Positions 8,034 through 14,174 of a stretch of 34,505 nt of DNA are shown in pieces (the first letter of the stretch is position 1; every line of letters starts with the position of its first letter). A program made the position numbers and the translations under genes. Source of the DNA: a virus. Location of the stretch: positions 1 through 34,505 of IMG/VR virus record IMGVR_UViG_3300043399_000168; one strand, given 5' to 3'. The notes under the pieces are model-generated. The model was given only the letters and a program-made list of their open reading frames with translations. It made no database searches and was not told where the DNA came from.

Positions 8034-8062
8034 ATTGTAAGGGTTTAATCTGAAGTTGTCAA
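8034..8062 (-). promoter_or_regulatory. Near-consensus sigma70 promoter for the HNH/methyltransferase cassette
   Basis: On the minus strand, TTGACA (8062-8057) and TACAAT (8039-8034) are separated by exactly 17 bases. This is a full-consensus -35 and a five-of-six -10. Transcription would start near 8027, giving a leader of roughly 20 bases before the HNH gene. Read-through would also serve terS, terL and the head genes. It lies at the border between GC-rich phage backbone and the AT-rich cassette. Confidence 0.8.
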
Positions 8063-8113
8063 GGGTATCAGCGCATCGATCTGGATGGTTTCGAGCTGGT
8101 CTGGGAGTTTCAT
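8045..8113 (-). pseudogene. 22-codon remnant resembling the start of a ParB-like DNA methylase
   Basis: The ATG at 8113 overlaps the rusA stop (ATGA), as a genuine next gene in the operon would. The frame encodes MKLPDQLETIQIDALIPL and then stops after TTSD. LETIQIDALIP resembles the N-terminus of ParB/Srx-domain DNA methylases that often sit between rusA and terminase genes in phages, where it would continue with a YARN-type motif. Here the match ends at the promoter that begins the HNH/methyltransferase cassette. I infer truncation by cassette insertion. A functional 22-aa peptide cannot be excluded. Confidence 0.5.
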
Positions 8114-8457
8114 TCTGTGGGCCTTTCGATGTGAACTTCTACGAATCCGCCGACCGTCTCGCCCTTGCGGATGGTCAGCGTCCAGTGTTTGTCGTCTACC
8201 TTGAGCACGTCTGCCAGGCCATCGAGACCGGCTTTCATGCGTGCCAAGGCGTTGTCCAGGTCGTACTGCCTGCGGGTTGGCGGATAGAACGTCAGGGTCA
8301 GGTGCAGGCTGGCGGACTGGATCGGGCGTGCGCCTTCCTCCATGGCCTGCCAGAAACAGAGCTCTCGATATTGCTTTTTGAGCTTCGCGGTCTTGGCCCA
8401 GTGGTTTCTTGCGTTTGGTGACAGGCCGGTGGGTGGCCAGGGAAGGATGATTTTCAT
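8110..8457 (-). CDS. rusA: RusA-like Holliday junction resolvase
   Basis: The 115-residue endonuclease would cut four-way junctions arising from phage recombination and replication. It starts KIILPWPPTGLSPNARNHW, a typical RusA N-terminus. The metal-binding acidic cluster appears as QYDLDNALARMKAGLDGL followed by KVDD, matching the conserved aspartates of the E. coli RusA active site. The frame is open further upstream, but the ATG at 8457 has GAGG five bases upstream and overlaps the previous stop codon. Length agrees with the family (about 120 aa). It belongs to the same operon as ninB and the Ref nuclease. Confidence 0.92.
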   Translation of the reverse strand: MKIILPWPPTGLSPNARNHWAKTAKLKKQYRELCFWQAMEEGARPIQSASLHLTLTFYPPTRRQYDLDNALARMKAGLDGLADVLKVDDKHWTLTIRKGETVGGFVEVHIERPTE

Positions 8458-8570
8458 CTCCACCTCGTCCAGATCAGCCAAGCGTACAGCGCCAGGACAG
8501 CCCACCACTGGCCAAGTGCAACAAGTGCAATGGTCAGCAGGACGGGCCACAGGGTTTCAAGCTGCTGCAT
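8454..8570 (-). CDS. Small single-pass membrane protein (38 aa)
   Basis: The frame starting at the ATG at 8570 encodes a peptide with one long hydrophobic segment (LWPVLLTIALVALGQWWAVL) followed by ALYAWLIWTRWR, ending in positively charged residues. It overlaps the DUF6378 gene by 14 bases, and its stop overlaps the rusA ATG by three bases, fitting the tightly overlapped operon. No homologue is recognised and no clear ribosome site was identified. The coding assignment rests on context and on the plausible membrane segment. Confidence 0.45.
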   Translation of the reverse strand: MQQLETLWPVLLTIALVALGQWWAVLALYAWLIWTRWR

Positions 8571-8838
8571 TGTCGCCTTCCAGCCGGTCGGCCACCAGGG
8601 TGGCGTAGCCTGCGATGTCGATCCAGTTGTCGGCATAGTTCGGGTCGCCGTTCAGGATTCTGGCCACCTTGTGCATAATCATTTCCAGGGCCTCGGCTTG
8701 GTCAGGGGCCAGCTTTGCCTCACGCTTTGCTGCGAACTGCCACAGGGCATGCTTGAAGGTCTGCGAGATTTCAGCATGGCCATCAAAGGCTCCATACCTG
8801 CTGCCGCGCTCGGCCAGCGTTGCGTTGATGTCGGTCAT
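8557..8838 (-). CDS. DUF6378 conserved phage protein
   Basis: The 93-residue protein matches the family pattern well: TLAERGSRYGAFDGHAEISQ near the N-terminus, then KLAPDQAEALEMIMHKVARI, LNGDPNYADNWIDIAGYA and a terminal LVADRLEG. The family is widespread in phages, helical, and of unknown function. Its conserved acidic and histidine positions have led to suggestions of nucleotide-related roles, but nothing here proves it. The ATG at 8838 overlaps the Ref nuclease stop, and a longer upstream frame is only the shadow of that gene. Confidence 0.9.
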   Translation of the reverse strand: MTDINATLAERGSRYGAFDGHAEISQTFKHALWQFAAKREAKLAPDQAEALEMIMHKVARILNGDPNYADNWIDIAGYATLVADRLEGDNAAA

Positions 8839-9116
8839 TTCAGTCGCTCCAGTGTTTCGGCCAGCAGGTCGGCCTCGGTAAATCCGTAGTGCTTGGCAAA
8901 GCCCTTGGTGCCAAGGCCGTGCACGCCGGTGTTGCCTCGGTGGTGCTCCGGGCACAGCGGGATGACGTCCATGTGCTTGGCACGCTGGCCCATGCCGGTG
9001 CCGTGCCTGGGATGGTGCAGCTCGGCCGGTGTAGCGCCGTAGCCGAGACGGTGGCACACAGCGCAGCCCAGCTCGGCCACACGGCTCATGTGCTTGCGTT
9101 CTGCGATTGTGGTCAT
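8835..9116 (-). CDS. Ref-family (RecA-dependent) HNH-like nuclease
   Basis: This 93-residue protein has the zinc/HNH pattern of the RecA_dep_nuc (P1 Ref-like) family. A cysteine pair occurs in LGCAVCHRLG, then ELHHPRHGTGMGQRAKHMDV, and IPLCPEHHRGNTGVHGLG carries the catalytic histidines. P1 Ref cleaves DNA within RecA-formed D-loops; that activity is known for the family and inferred here. The P1 protein has an extra basic N-terminal region that this short form lacks, so targeting may differ. It overlaps both neighbours by four bases and sits in the recombination operon with ninB and rusA. Confidence 0.88.
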   Translation of the reverse strand: MTTIAERKHMSRVAELGCAVCHRLGYGATPAELHHPRHGTGMGQRAKHMDVIPLCPEHHRGNTGVHGLGTKGFAKHYGFTEADLLAETLERLK

Positions 9117-9814
9117 TTCGCCTCTATCTTGTAATCGTGGAACACGGTGCCAAGGCTAGCATCGCCAACCTTGCAAGCCTTGACCCAGACATTTTTTCCG
9201 CTGGCCAGTCTGCGAATGTGGCCGCGACGGTCGTGCAGCCTGGGGGATGCGTGCGTGCCGCCTTTCGATTCGCCTCTGGCGGTCTTTGGGCCGATCTTGA
9301 CGGTGCGCCAGTCGTAGGTCGGTGATTTGCCTGCAGCGATTTTGCGCCTGTTCGTGAAGGTGTCGGTTATCACTGGCTGATAGCACTCGCATCCGGTGTC
9401 CATGCTTTCCAGCCACTTGGACATGGTGGCAAGCATGATCTCGGCCACATCTCTTGGCAGGTCTTGGCCTTCATCGACGGGGCCGTACTTGATCTGGCCA
9501 TCCACAATGGCGTAAACCATCGGCGGGAAGGTGGTGTATTTGCCAGGCTGTCCCTTGCTCAGATCGAGCACGATGCCTTCCTCTGGATCGTCTCCAGCAG
9601 CCAGCATCATCATCTCGTAACGCTCATGGCTTGAGGTTTGGCCAGCCCAGAGCACCAGGCTTTTCTCAAACGGTGGCCGGTGGGTGGTCAGGTTGTCGAT
9701 CTTGATGCCTGTGGACAGGTCAGCGCCTGAAATGTCAAACCACTGCATTTCAGTCGGGTCAAAGCCGGATGCAATGACCGACTTCATGATGGAGCGAACG
9801 TGGGCTGTTGTCAT
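9113..9814 (-). CDS. Conserved phage protein of unknown function (233 aa)
   Basis: This acidic N-terminal protein has a distinctive C-terminal half: HASPRLHDRRGHIRRLASGK, then KNVWVKACKVGDASLGTVF. I recognise this basic C-terminal block as conserved in many phage hypotheticals, often next to ninB or replication genes. Residues about 20-90 include FEKSLVLWAGQTS and YEMMMLAAGDDPEEG, with no enzymatic motif I can name. The gene overlaps the preceding ninB stop and the following nuclease start by four bases each. Confidence 0.85.
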   Translation of the reverse strand: MTTAHVRSIMKSVIASGFDPTEMQWFDISGADLSTGIKIDNLTTHRPPFEKSLVLWAGQTSSHERYEMMMLAAGDDPEEGIVLDLSKGQPGKYTTFPPMVYAIVDGQIKYGPVDEGQDLPRDVAEIMLATMSKWLESMDTGCECYQPVITDTFTNRRKIAAGKSPTYDWRTVKIGPKTARGESKGGTHASPRLHDRRGHIRRLASGKNVWVKACKVGDASLGTVFHDYKIEAK

Positions 9815-10248
9815 GTGATCTCTCCAGTCTCTGGGTCAACGTACTCAGGCGCGGTGAAGCGCACGCCCTGCTGCGCACCGAAAGCCTCGATCAAGTCCTG
9901 CAGCTCGCTCATTTCGGGCTTGGTCATTTTGCTGGTGGACTTGCCGAGCACCACAAAGCCGCCATCGATGCCAGGCACGACGTCCTGCTTGGTCATCGAG
10001 GCGGTCATCACGTGCTTCCATTCCTCGGCGCTCAGCTTGCGGCCGTACCAGTCGACCTGCTTGGCCACATCGGTCAACATCGCCCACAAACGCGCATTTT
10101 GTGCGAGCGTGCGGGTTTCTGGCTTGATCTCGACCACCATGCGGTGGCCAGCCATCAGCAGGGATTTAAGCAGCGGCCAGATCTGCTGCGTCAGGACTTT
10201 GTGGGCCTGCACTGGCTCCCAGAGAGTGAATCGTTGGCGTTCGATCAT
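9811..10248 (-). CDS. ninB: NinB / Orf recombination mediator
   Basis: The 145-residue product matches lambda NinB (Orf, 146 aa), a mediator that helps load recombinase onto SSB-coated single strands. The alignment is clear: RTLAQNARLWAMLTDVAKQV corresponds to lambda RSLDQNRKLWACLGDVSRQV, and the WYGRKLSAEEWKHVMTAS, KQDVVPGIDGGFVVLGKSTS and LIEAFGAQQGV stretches also align. The longer upstream frame overlaps the previous gene, so the ATG at 10248, which overlaps that stop codon, is chosen. Partner proteins on the other strand (Erf, exonuclease, SSB) complete the pathway. Confidence 0.95.
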   Translation of the reverse strand: MIERQRFTLWEPVQAHKVLTQQIWPLLKSLLMAGHRMVVEIKPETRTLAQNARLWAMLTDVAKQVDWYGRKLSAEEWKHVMTASMTKQDVVPGIDGGFVVLGKSTSKMTKPEMSELQDLIEAFGAQQGVRFTAPEYVDPETGEIT

Positions 10249-10466
10249 CGCTTGCACTCCATGACGACAATCGGGTCGTACCACTCGGCGATGAGCAGCA
10301 CTCGGGCGCGTTTGTGGTGTTCGCTCATGAACTGCACTGCGGTGGCCATGGCCAACTCTGCACGTGTACATGGGACGGTGACGGTCTTCCACTTGCGATG
10401 GCCGTATAGGCGAATCTGTCCGATGTAGTGGCCCTTGGGGGCGTGAATATGAACCAGCGTGCTCAT
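10245..10466 (-). CDS. Small conserved phage protein (73 aa)
   Basis: The protein begins STLVHIHAPKGHYIGQIRLY and continues with KWKTVTVPCTRAELAMATAV and a HHKRARVLLIAEWYDP end. The mix of strand-helix segments and lack of membrane or metal motifs suggests a small soluble cytoplasmic protein. No family function is recognised. The ATG at 10466 lies one base after the previous stop, and its own stop overlaps the ninB start, so it is part of the operon. Confidence 0.75.
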   Translation of the reverse strand: MSTLVHIHAPKGHYIGQIRLYGHRKWKTVTVPCTRAELAMATAVQFMSEHHKRARVLLIAEWYDPIVVMECKR

Positions 10467-10467
10467 G

Positions 10468-10722
10468 TCAGGCACTCCCGGACTGCGATCCAGCACTCGT
10501 CGATGCTGAGTGGGGTTTCGTCAATGCTTGGGCGACGGATGCCAAGATGCGCTCCCGGCCAGGGTTCTGCGGGTATCGGGCAATCGCTGCCAGCATCCCG
10601 GCTGCCGCCTGTTTGTTCGGCCGGGTGCTCAGCACCAGTCGGGTACAGCACTGCAGGCATCCAAAGTGATACTGGCCGGACAGCGGATTCGTGGCGTGTG
10701 CTTGGCAGGCTGTGCATGTCAT
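10468..10722 (-). CDS. Small Cys-rich (putative zinc-binding) phage protein (84 aa)
   Basis: An N-terminal pair of cysteines (TCTACQ) and a second pair (FGCLQCC) about 20 residues later form a likely zinc knuckle, followed by ARLVASARP-like sequence (here TRLVLSTRPNKQAAAGML) and a helical tail. Similar short proteins with this cysteine layout are frequent in phage replication regions, but their role is unknown. The ATG at 10722 has an excellent AGGAGG ribosome site within the end of the upstream gene and overlaps its stop. A larger open frame upstream is a shadow. Confidence 0.8.
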   Translation of the reverse strand: MTCTACQAHATNPLSGQYHFGCLQCCTRLVLSTRPNKQAAAGMLAAIARYPQNPGRERILASVAQALTKPHSASTSAGSQSGSA

Positions 10723-11249
10723 TCGCCCTCCTGGATTCTGAGCGCCTTGCGTGCGCACTCGATGCTGCCCAGGCTCACACGGTCGCCAGCAGCCTGTCTG
10801 GCCAGCAGCTTGCGTGCCCAGTCCTTGCCGTCGTTCATGGCCTGGAACTCGATCGGGCCGATCGGCTTGGCTTCTGGCGGTGGCAGTCGCCGCGGCTGGT
10901 CGTCGGTGATGGTTTGCCGCGGCATCACAGCCCGGCAGATCGCCTCGAACTGCGGCAGGTTTGGCGGGAAATCCGGGCACTCGTCGGCCAGGCGCTTGGC
11001 GGCCGTCTCGATCGTGTCTGGTGAATACTTGGCCAGGGCAGATTCCCAGACCAACATCGCAGCCCGGATGCCCTTGTCCTTGCCGTTGGCGTCGCGCTCG
11101 CCTGTGGAAAACTTGGTGGTAAACAGGCTGCCGTAAGACCCGTGCAAGATCAGAAACAGCTTGCGGATCGTCGGGTTGTCGCCTTTGGGCGCGGGTTGTT
11201 GGCCAGCGTGCTGGATGGCCTGCTGTGCAAGGGTGGCGAGGTTATTCAT
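10719..11249 (-). CDS. Replication protein P-like, candidate helicase loader
   Basis: The 176-residue protein includes IRKLFLILHGSYGSLFTTKF, KGIRAAMLVWESALAKYSPD and ADECPDFPPNLPQFEAICRA. The last segment (a helix, then FPP.L..F..IC) is characteristic of the lambda P / DUF-type phage replication proteins that bring host DnaB helicase to the origin. It lies directly downstream of the DUF1376 gene, as P follows O in lambda. Start: the ATG at 11249 overlaps the previous TAA; an upstream start at 11267 is less likely. The precise family is my inference from pattern. Confidence 0.7.
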   Translation of the reverse strand: MNNLATLAQQAIQHAGQQPAPKGDNPTIRKLFLILHGSYGSLFTTKFSTGERDANGKDKGIRAAMLVWESALAKYSPDTIETAAKRLADECPDFPPNLPQFEAICRAVMPRQTITDDQPRRLPPPEAKPIGPIEFQAMNDGKDWARKLLARQAAGDRVSLGSIECARKALRIQEGE

Positions 11250-11928
11250 TGTCGAACACCCCATCAAAGATCGCCCGAGCTGCTGCAGCGTGCTTGTGCT
11301 CAGTGCGGCCAGCCGTCCGGGCTTGATTCTGCCTTCTCACCCAGTTGCGCCAAGTGGCATTCCAGTCGGTCTTGACGCCCTTCTGGCCAGGCTGGGCAAT
11401 CCAGTAGTCCCTGAACTCATCGAACACCTGCAGAGGCACAAGGTCTGGCCGTTCCTGTTTGCAAAACTCAACCCAGTCTGGTGGCAGAAGGCAGTCTGCT
11501 GGCAAGCGCGTGCCGCGCTGCTTTGTCTTCTTGTGTTCTGGGTCTTGTGTTATGTGTATTGTGTCTTGTGTAGCATTGCTTTCGCTATGCGTTCGCATTG
11601 CGTTCGCATCTCTTTGCTTGCTCCACCGGGCCTTGGCGCTCTCGCTGGCCTTGCTGGACTTCTCGCCAGCCCTGGCGATTTCCTGATCTGCCCGGTGGTT
11701 TGCCCATCCGGTTTCAGTGCGAATGAAGAACTCCTGCAAAACGACTGCAATGCAGTCGGTATGCGTTCGCATCCGAATCAGGCGTGCGATCTCGCTGGTT
11801 TCCAAAGGCAAAGGGGTCTCGTGAAGGTAGTACCAATCGAGCATGCGTCGATAGGCCAGGTCTTCAAGATCGGAAAGGTGCTCAGTGTGGCTTTTGTAGT
11901 CGCCAATATTGAACTGGTAGTAGTGCAT
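11242..11928 (-). CDS. DUF1376 (YdaU-like) replication-initiation protein
   Basis: The 228-residue protein opens with HYYQFNIGDYKSHTEHLSDL and continues EDLAYRRMLDWYYLHETPLP, a textbook DUF1376 N-terminal domain (winged-helix-like, about residues 1-85). A charged linker follows (SKASESAKARWSKQRDANAM), then a C-terminal domain with LPPDWVEFCKQERPDL, FRDYWIAQPGQKGVKTDW and TWRNWVRRQ, like the O/DnaT-type C-termini that contact helicase loaders. It probably binds the phage origin. GAGG precedes the ATG at 11928. The downstream P-like gene overlaps its stop by eight bases. Confidence 0.88.
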   Translation of the reverse strand: MHYYQFNIGDYKSHTEHLSDLEDLAYRRMLDWYYLHETPLPLETSEIARLIRMRTHTDCIAVVLQEFFIRTETGWANHRADQEIARAGEKSSKASESAKARWSKQRDANAMRTHSESNATQDTIHITQDPEHKKTKQRGTRLPADCLLPPDWVEFCKQERPDLVPLQVFDEFRDYWIAQPGQKGVKTDWNATWRNWVRRQNQARTAGRTEHKHAAAARAIFDGVFDNE

Positions 11929-11930
11929 CG

Positions 11931-12023
11931 TTACCTCACATCATCGGTAGTCATCACGAAAGAATCAGCGGCAGGACGGTGATGAGACGTCTTTTCGGGA
12001 GCTACCCTAGCCGTGATTACCAC
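11931..12023 (-). CDS. Possible 30-aa protein between the Cro-like and DUF1376 genes
   Basis: A GTG at 12023, eight bases after a GAGG, opens a 30-codon frame with a C-terminal ADSFVMTTDDVR segment, ending two bases before the ATG of the DUF1376 gene. The fit between the two genes and the RBS support translation, and a tail of this style recurs in small phage proteins near replication genes. Length is too short for certainty. Confidence 0.35.
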   Translation of the reverse strand: MVITARVAPEKTSHHRPAADSFVMTTDDVR

Positions 12024-12033
12024 TCAATTTACC

Positions 12034-12246
12034 TCAGACCAGCAGGCCATTCAAGGATTTTCTGAAGCCAGGGCCGAACTTTTTGTCCAGCACCGGCCGC
12101 CATTTGTGCGCCACACCGTTGCGCGTCCAAGCCTCCACGGCCTGGCCACTGGTGGCTCCCAAGGCCTGCGCCACTGCCTTGTAGGAGCCGAGGCTCTCAC
12201 GGGCAAAGGCCAGCACCTGTGCGAAATATTGGTCGTCTTTCTTCAT
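12034..12246 (-). CDS. Cro/YdaS-like small helix-turn-helix regulator
   Basis: The 70-residue protein contains SYKAVAQALGATSGQAVEAW at about residues 21-40, a helix-turn-helix of the YdaS/Cro type, followed by NGVAHKWRPVLDKKFG. It is the first gene of the minus early operon, adjacent to a divergent control region with repeated half-sites, as expected for a Cro-like repressor acting on that region. No partner CI-type repressor is found in the window. Family calls for such short regulators are approximate. Confidence 0.75.
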   Translation of the reverse strand: MKKDDQYFAQVLAFARESLGSYKAVAQALGATSGQAVEAWTRNGVAHKWRPVLDKKFGPGFRKSLNGLLV

Positions 12247-12369
12247 GCCTCAAACTTTACCACGATTTTACATGATTCGTGCAAAAATATTTTTTGTCAC
12301 TTGCACAAAATCCTCTTGCACTATGCTATGATTCGTTTCACCAACAACCAACCACGAAAGGCGAACACG
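12247..12369. promoter_or_regulatory. Divergent early control region with repeated operator-like half-sites
   Basis: This AT-rich 123-bp gap separates the two early operons. GTGCAA at 12279-12284 and TTGCAC at 12301-12306 and 12316-12321 make one inverted pair and one direct pair. A nine-base word, ATGATTCGT, occurs at 12272-12280 and 12328-12336. On the plus strand an extended -10 (TGC TATGAT, hexamer 12327-12332) lacks a good -35 at normal spacing, suggesting an activated or weak promoter. On the minus strand TAAAAT-like hexamers lie close to the Cro-like gene but no clear -35 is seen. Confidence 0.6.
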
Positions 12370-12498
12370 ATGGATTACCTTCACCCAGTCATGCAAGAGG
12401 CCCTGCGCGGCTTCGCACCACCCCCACAAGAAGACCTGGAAAACGACCAGGATCGTTTCGAGCATGAAGTCCAATCAGAACAGGAGACACAGCAATGA
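12370..12498 (+). CDS. Small acidic phage protein, first gene of the plus early operon (42 aa)
   Basis: The protein reads MDYLHPVMQEALRGFAPPPQ, followed by an acidic, Gln/Glu-rich tail. AAAGG lies eight bases before the ATG at 12370, and its stop overlaps the erf ATG (ATGA). Short HP-type openers of this kind, with a P-rich middle, are common before recombination genes in phages, with unknown function. The much longer frame extending upstream through the control region is not credible as a gene. Confidence 0.65.
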   Translation: MDYLHPVMQEALRGFAPPPQEDLENDQDRFEHEVQSEQETQQ

Positions 12499-13070
12499 AA
12501 GAGATCGCAGCAGCATTGGTCAAGGCCCAGCGAGCATTCGGGCCTGCGCTCAAGTCCAGCTCAAACCCACACTTCAAGAGCCGATACGCCGACCTGGCCG
12601 CCTGCGTCGAGGCTGTCATGGATGGCCTGAATTCCAACGGCATCGCCTTGGTGCAGCAGACACACGAATGCGAATCAGGCGTGATCGTCGAAACGGTCTT
12701 TGTCCACGAATCCGGTGAAACCTTCTCGGCTGGCAAACTGCACGTTCCTGCGGTCAAGCACGACGCACAGGGCTATGGCAGCGCCCTGACCTACGCACGC
12801 CGCTACAGCCTGATGGCCGCCTGCGGTATCGCGCCAGAGGATGACGACGGCAACGCAGCCAGCAAGCGCACGCCAGCGCCTGTGCCTGGTTATGGTGAGT
12901 ACGAGGCCGAGACCATGCCAGCCATGCGCGACGCCGCCATGCAGGGTAGCGAAGCCCTGGCCGCAGCCTTCCAGGCATTGCCCAAGTCTGCGCACAAGGC
13001 CGCGTTCTGGCAAGCCCAAGGCCCAGCCCTCAAGAAGGCCGCCAAGACCGCCGACGGAGGTGCAGCATGA
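12495..13070 (+). CDS. erf: ERF-family single-strand annealing protein
   Basis: This 191-residue recombinase anneals complementary single strands and would circularise infecting DNA and drive homologous recombination (P22 Erf is 204 aa). The N-terminal ERF domain shows FGPALKSSSNPHFKSRYADL, then AACVEAVMDGLNSNGIALVQ and GYGSALTYARRYSLMAACGI, the hallmark of the family. The C-terminal 60 residues are Ala/Lys-rich and less conserved, as in other Erfs. AGGAG lies upstream of the ATG at 12495. The exonuclease gene overlaps its end, so the two form an annealase-exonuclease pair. Confidence 0.95.
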   Translation: MKEIAAALVKAQRAFGPALKSSSNPHFKSRYADLAACVEAVMDGLNSNGIALVQQTHECESGVIVETVFVHESGETFSAGKLHVPAVKHDAQGYGSALTYARRYSLMAACGIAPEDDDGNAASKRTPAPVPGYGEYEAETMPAMRDAAMQGSEALAAAFQALPKSAHKAAFWQAQGPALKKAAKTADGGAA

Positions 13071-13687
13071 TCGAGCAAGGCACACCTGAGTGGTTCGCCC
13101 AGCGCCTTGGCAAGGTCACCGCCAGCCGGGTGGCGGACATCATCGCCAAGACCAAGACCGGTGTGGCTGCCAGCCGAGGCAACTACCTCGCCCAGCTGGT
13201 GGCCGAGCGCCTGACTGGTCAGGCCGCCGACAGCTTCAAAAGTGGGGCCATGCAGCACGGCACTGAGACGGAGCCCATGGCACGGATGGCCTACGAGACC
13301 GAAACTGGCCAGATGGTCACCGAGGTGGCCATGATCCAGCATCCCAAGATCGAAATGGCCGGGGCCTCGCCAGACGGCCTAGTCGGTGAGGATGGGCTGG
13401 TCGAGATCAAGTGCCCGAATACAAGCACGCACATCGCCACGCTGATGGCCGACAAAGCTCCCAGCGGGTACATGGCCCAGATGCAGTGGCAGATGGCCTG
13501 CACGGGCCGGGCCTGGGTGGACTTCGTGAGCTTTGACCCACGGATGCCGGAGGACATGCAGCTGTTCATCAAGCGGGTGCCACGCGACGAGAAGCTGATC
13601 GCTGAATACGAGGCCGAGATCATCAAGTTCCTGGCCGAGGTGCAGGAGACGGTCGAAAAGCTGATTCAGCTGCGGAGGGGCGTATGA
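13067..13687 (+). CDS. YqaJ / lambda-Exo-like 5'-3' exonuclease
   Basis: The 206-residue nuclease resects double-strand ends to give single strands for Erf. The N-terminus (GTPEWFAQRLGKVTASRVAD) and the PD-(D/E)XK core are clear: GASPDGLV with the metal-binding Asp, then LVEIKCP with Glu and Lys of the active site, at about residues 105-125. A QMQWQMACTGRAWVDFV segment follows, as in YqaJ-type viral recombinases. Start overlaps erf by four bases. It completes a phage Red-like system with Erf and SSB. Confidence 0.95.
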   Translation: MIEQGTPEWFAQRLGKVTASRVADIIAKTKTGVAASRGNYLAQLVAERLTGQAADSFKSGAMQHGTETEPMARMAYETETGQMVTEVAMIQHPKIEMAGASPDGLVGEDGLVEIKCPNTSTHIATLMADKAPSGYMAQMQWQMACTGRAWVDFVSFDPRMPEDMQLFIKRVPRDEKLIAEYEAEIIKFLAEVQETVEKLIQLRRGV

Positions 13688-13890
13688 GCAACACAAACAC
13701 AGGCAGTTCAGCGTTTCCCAGCCACGGAAGCATGGGTGAGGTGGCGCACGAAGGCATGACCCTGCGCGATTACTTTGCGGCCAAGGCGATGCAGGGTTTG
13801 CTGGCATCCGAGGTAAATGCGCCCCGGCATGAATTTGCCGCAGAAGCCTACGCAATGGCCGATGCCATGCTGAAAGCGAGGGAAGCATGA
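13684..13890 (+). CDS. Small conserved phage protein (68 aa)
   Basis: The N-terminal 25 residues are Ser/Gly-rich and look disordered, followed by MTLRDYFAAKAMQGLLA and a helical end with AEAYAMADAMLKAREA. The core MTLRDYFA..AMQ..L...YAMADAML.AR pattern is very common among small phage proteins of unknown function. It overlaps both neighbouring genes by four bases, confirming its place in the operon. Confidence 0.85.
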   Translation: MSNTNTGSSAFPSHGSMGEVAHEGMTLRDYFAAKAMQGLLASEVNAPRHEFAAEAYAMADAMLKAREA

Positions 13891-14174
13891 ACGGCCGCGG
13901 CCTTCGAGACGCAGGCATCGCTCGCGTGTCCATTGGCCGCGAGGAATGGATCGCCAAGGCACGCAGCGCAGCGGTGGCAATCGCGCAACGTGCTGGCCAG
14001 GTGACCATCAACGATGTTCGGAAGTTCATCGAGCTGCCGGACGACTACCACCCAAACACCTGGGGCGCGGTTCTGAGGGGTGACGCCTTCGAGCCGATCG
14101 GATTCTGTCAAGCAACCCACCCATCAGCCCACGCTCGGGTCGTTCGGGTCTACAAACTGAAGGAGCAAGCATGA
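13887..14174 (+). CDS. Conserved phage protein, winged-helix-like (95 aa)
   Basis: The protein reads as a small alpha/beta domain: AVAIAQRAGQVTINDVRKFI (a helix-turn-like segment), HPNTWGAVLRGDAFEPIGF and ARVVRVYKL at the end. The FEPIGF..AT.P..HARVVRVYRL ending recurs in phage hypotheticals near SSB and recombination genes. DNA binding is possible but unproven. The start overlaps the 68-aa gene and the stop overlaps ssb. Confidence 0.8.
   Translation: MNGRGLRDAGIARVSIGREEWIAKARSAAVAIAQRAGQVTINDVRKFIELPDDYHPNTWGAVLRGDAFEPIGFCQATHPSAHARVVRVYKLKEQA

Noticed and set aside
12013-12369. Extension of the 42-aa plus gene upstream through the control region and the Cro-like gene
   Set aside because: It would cover the divergent promoter region and read antisense through the regulator. 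The ATG at 12370 has a proper ribosome site.
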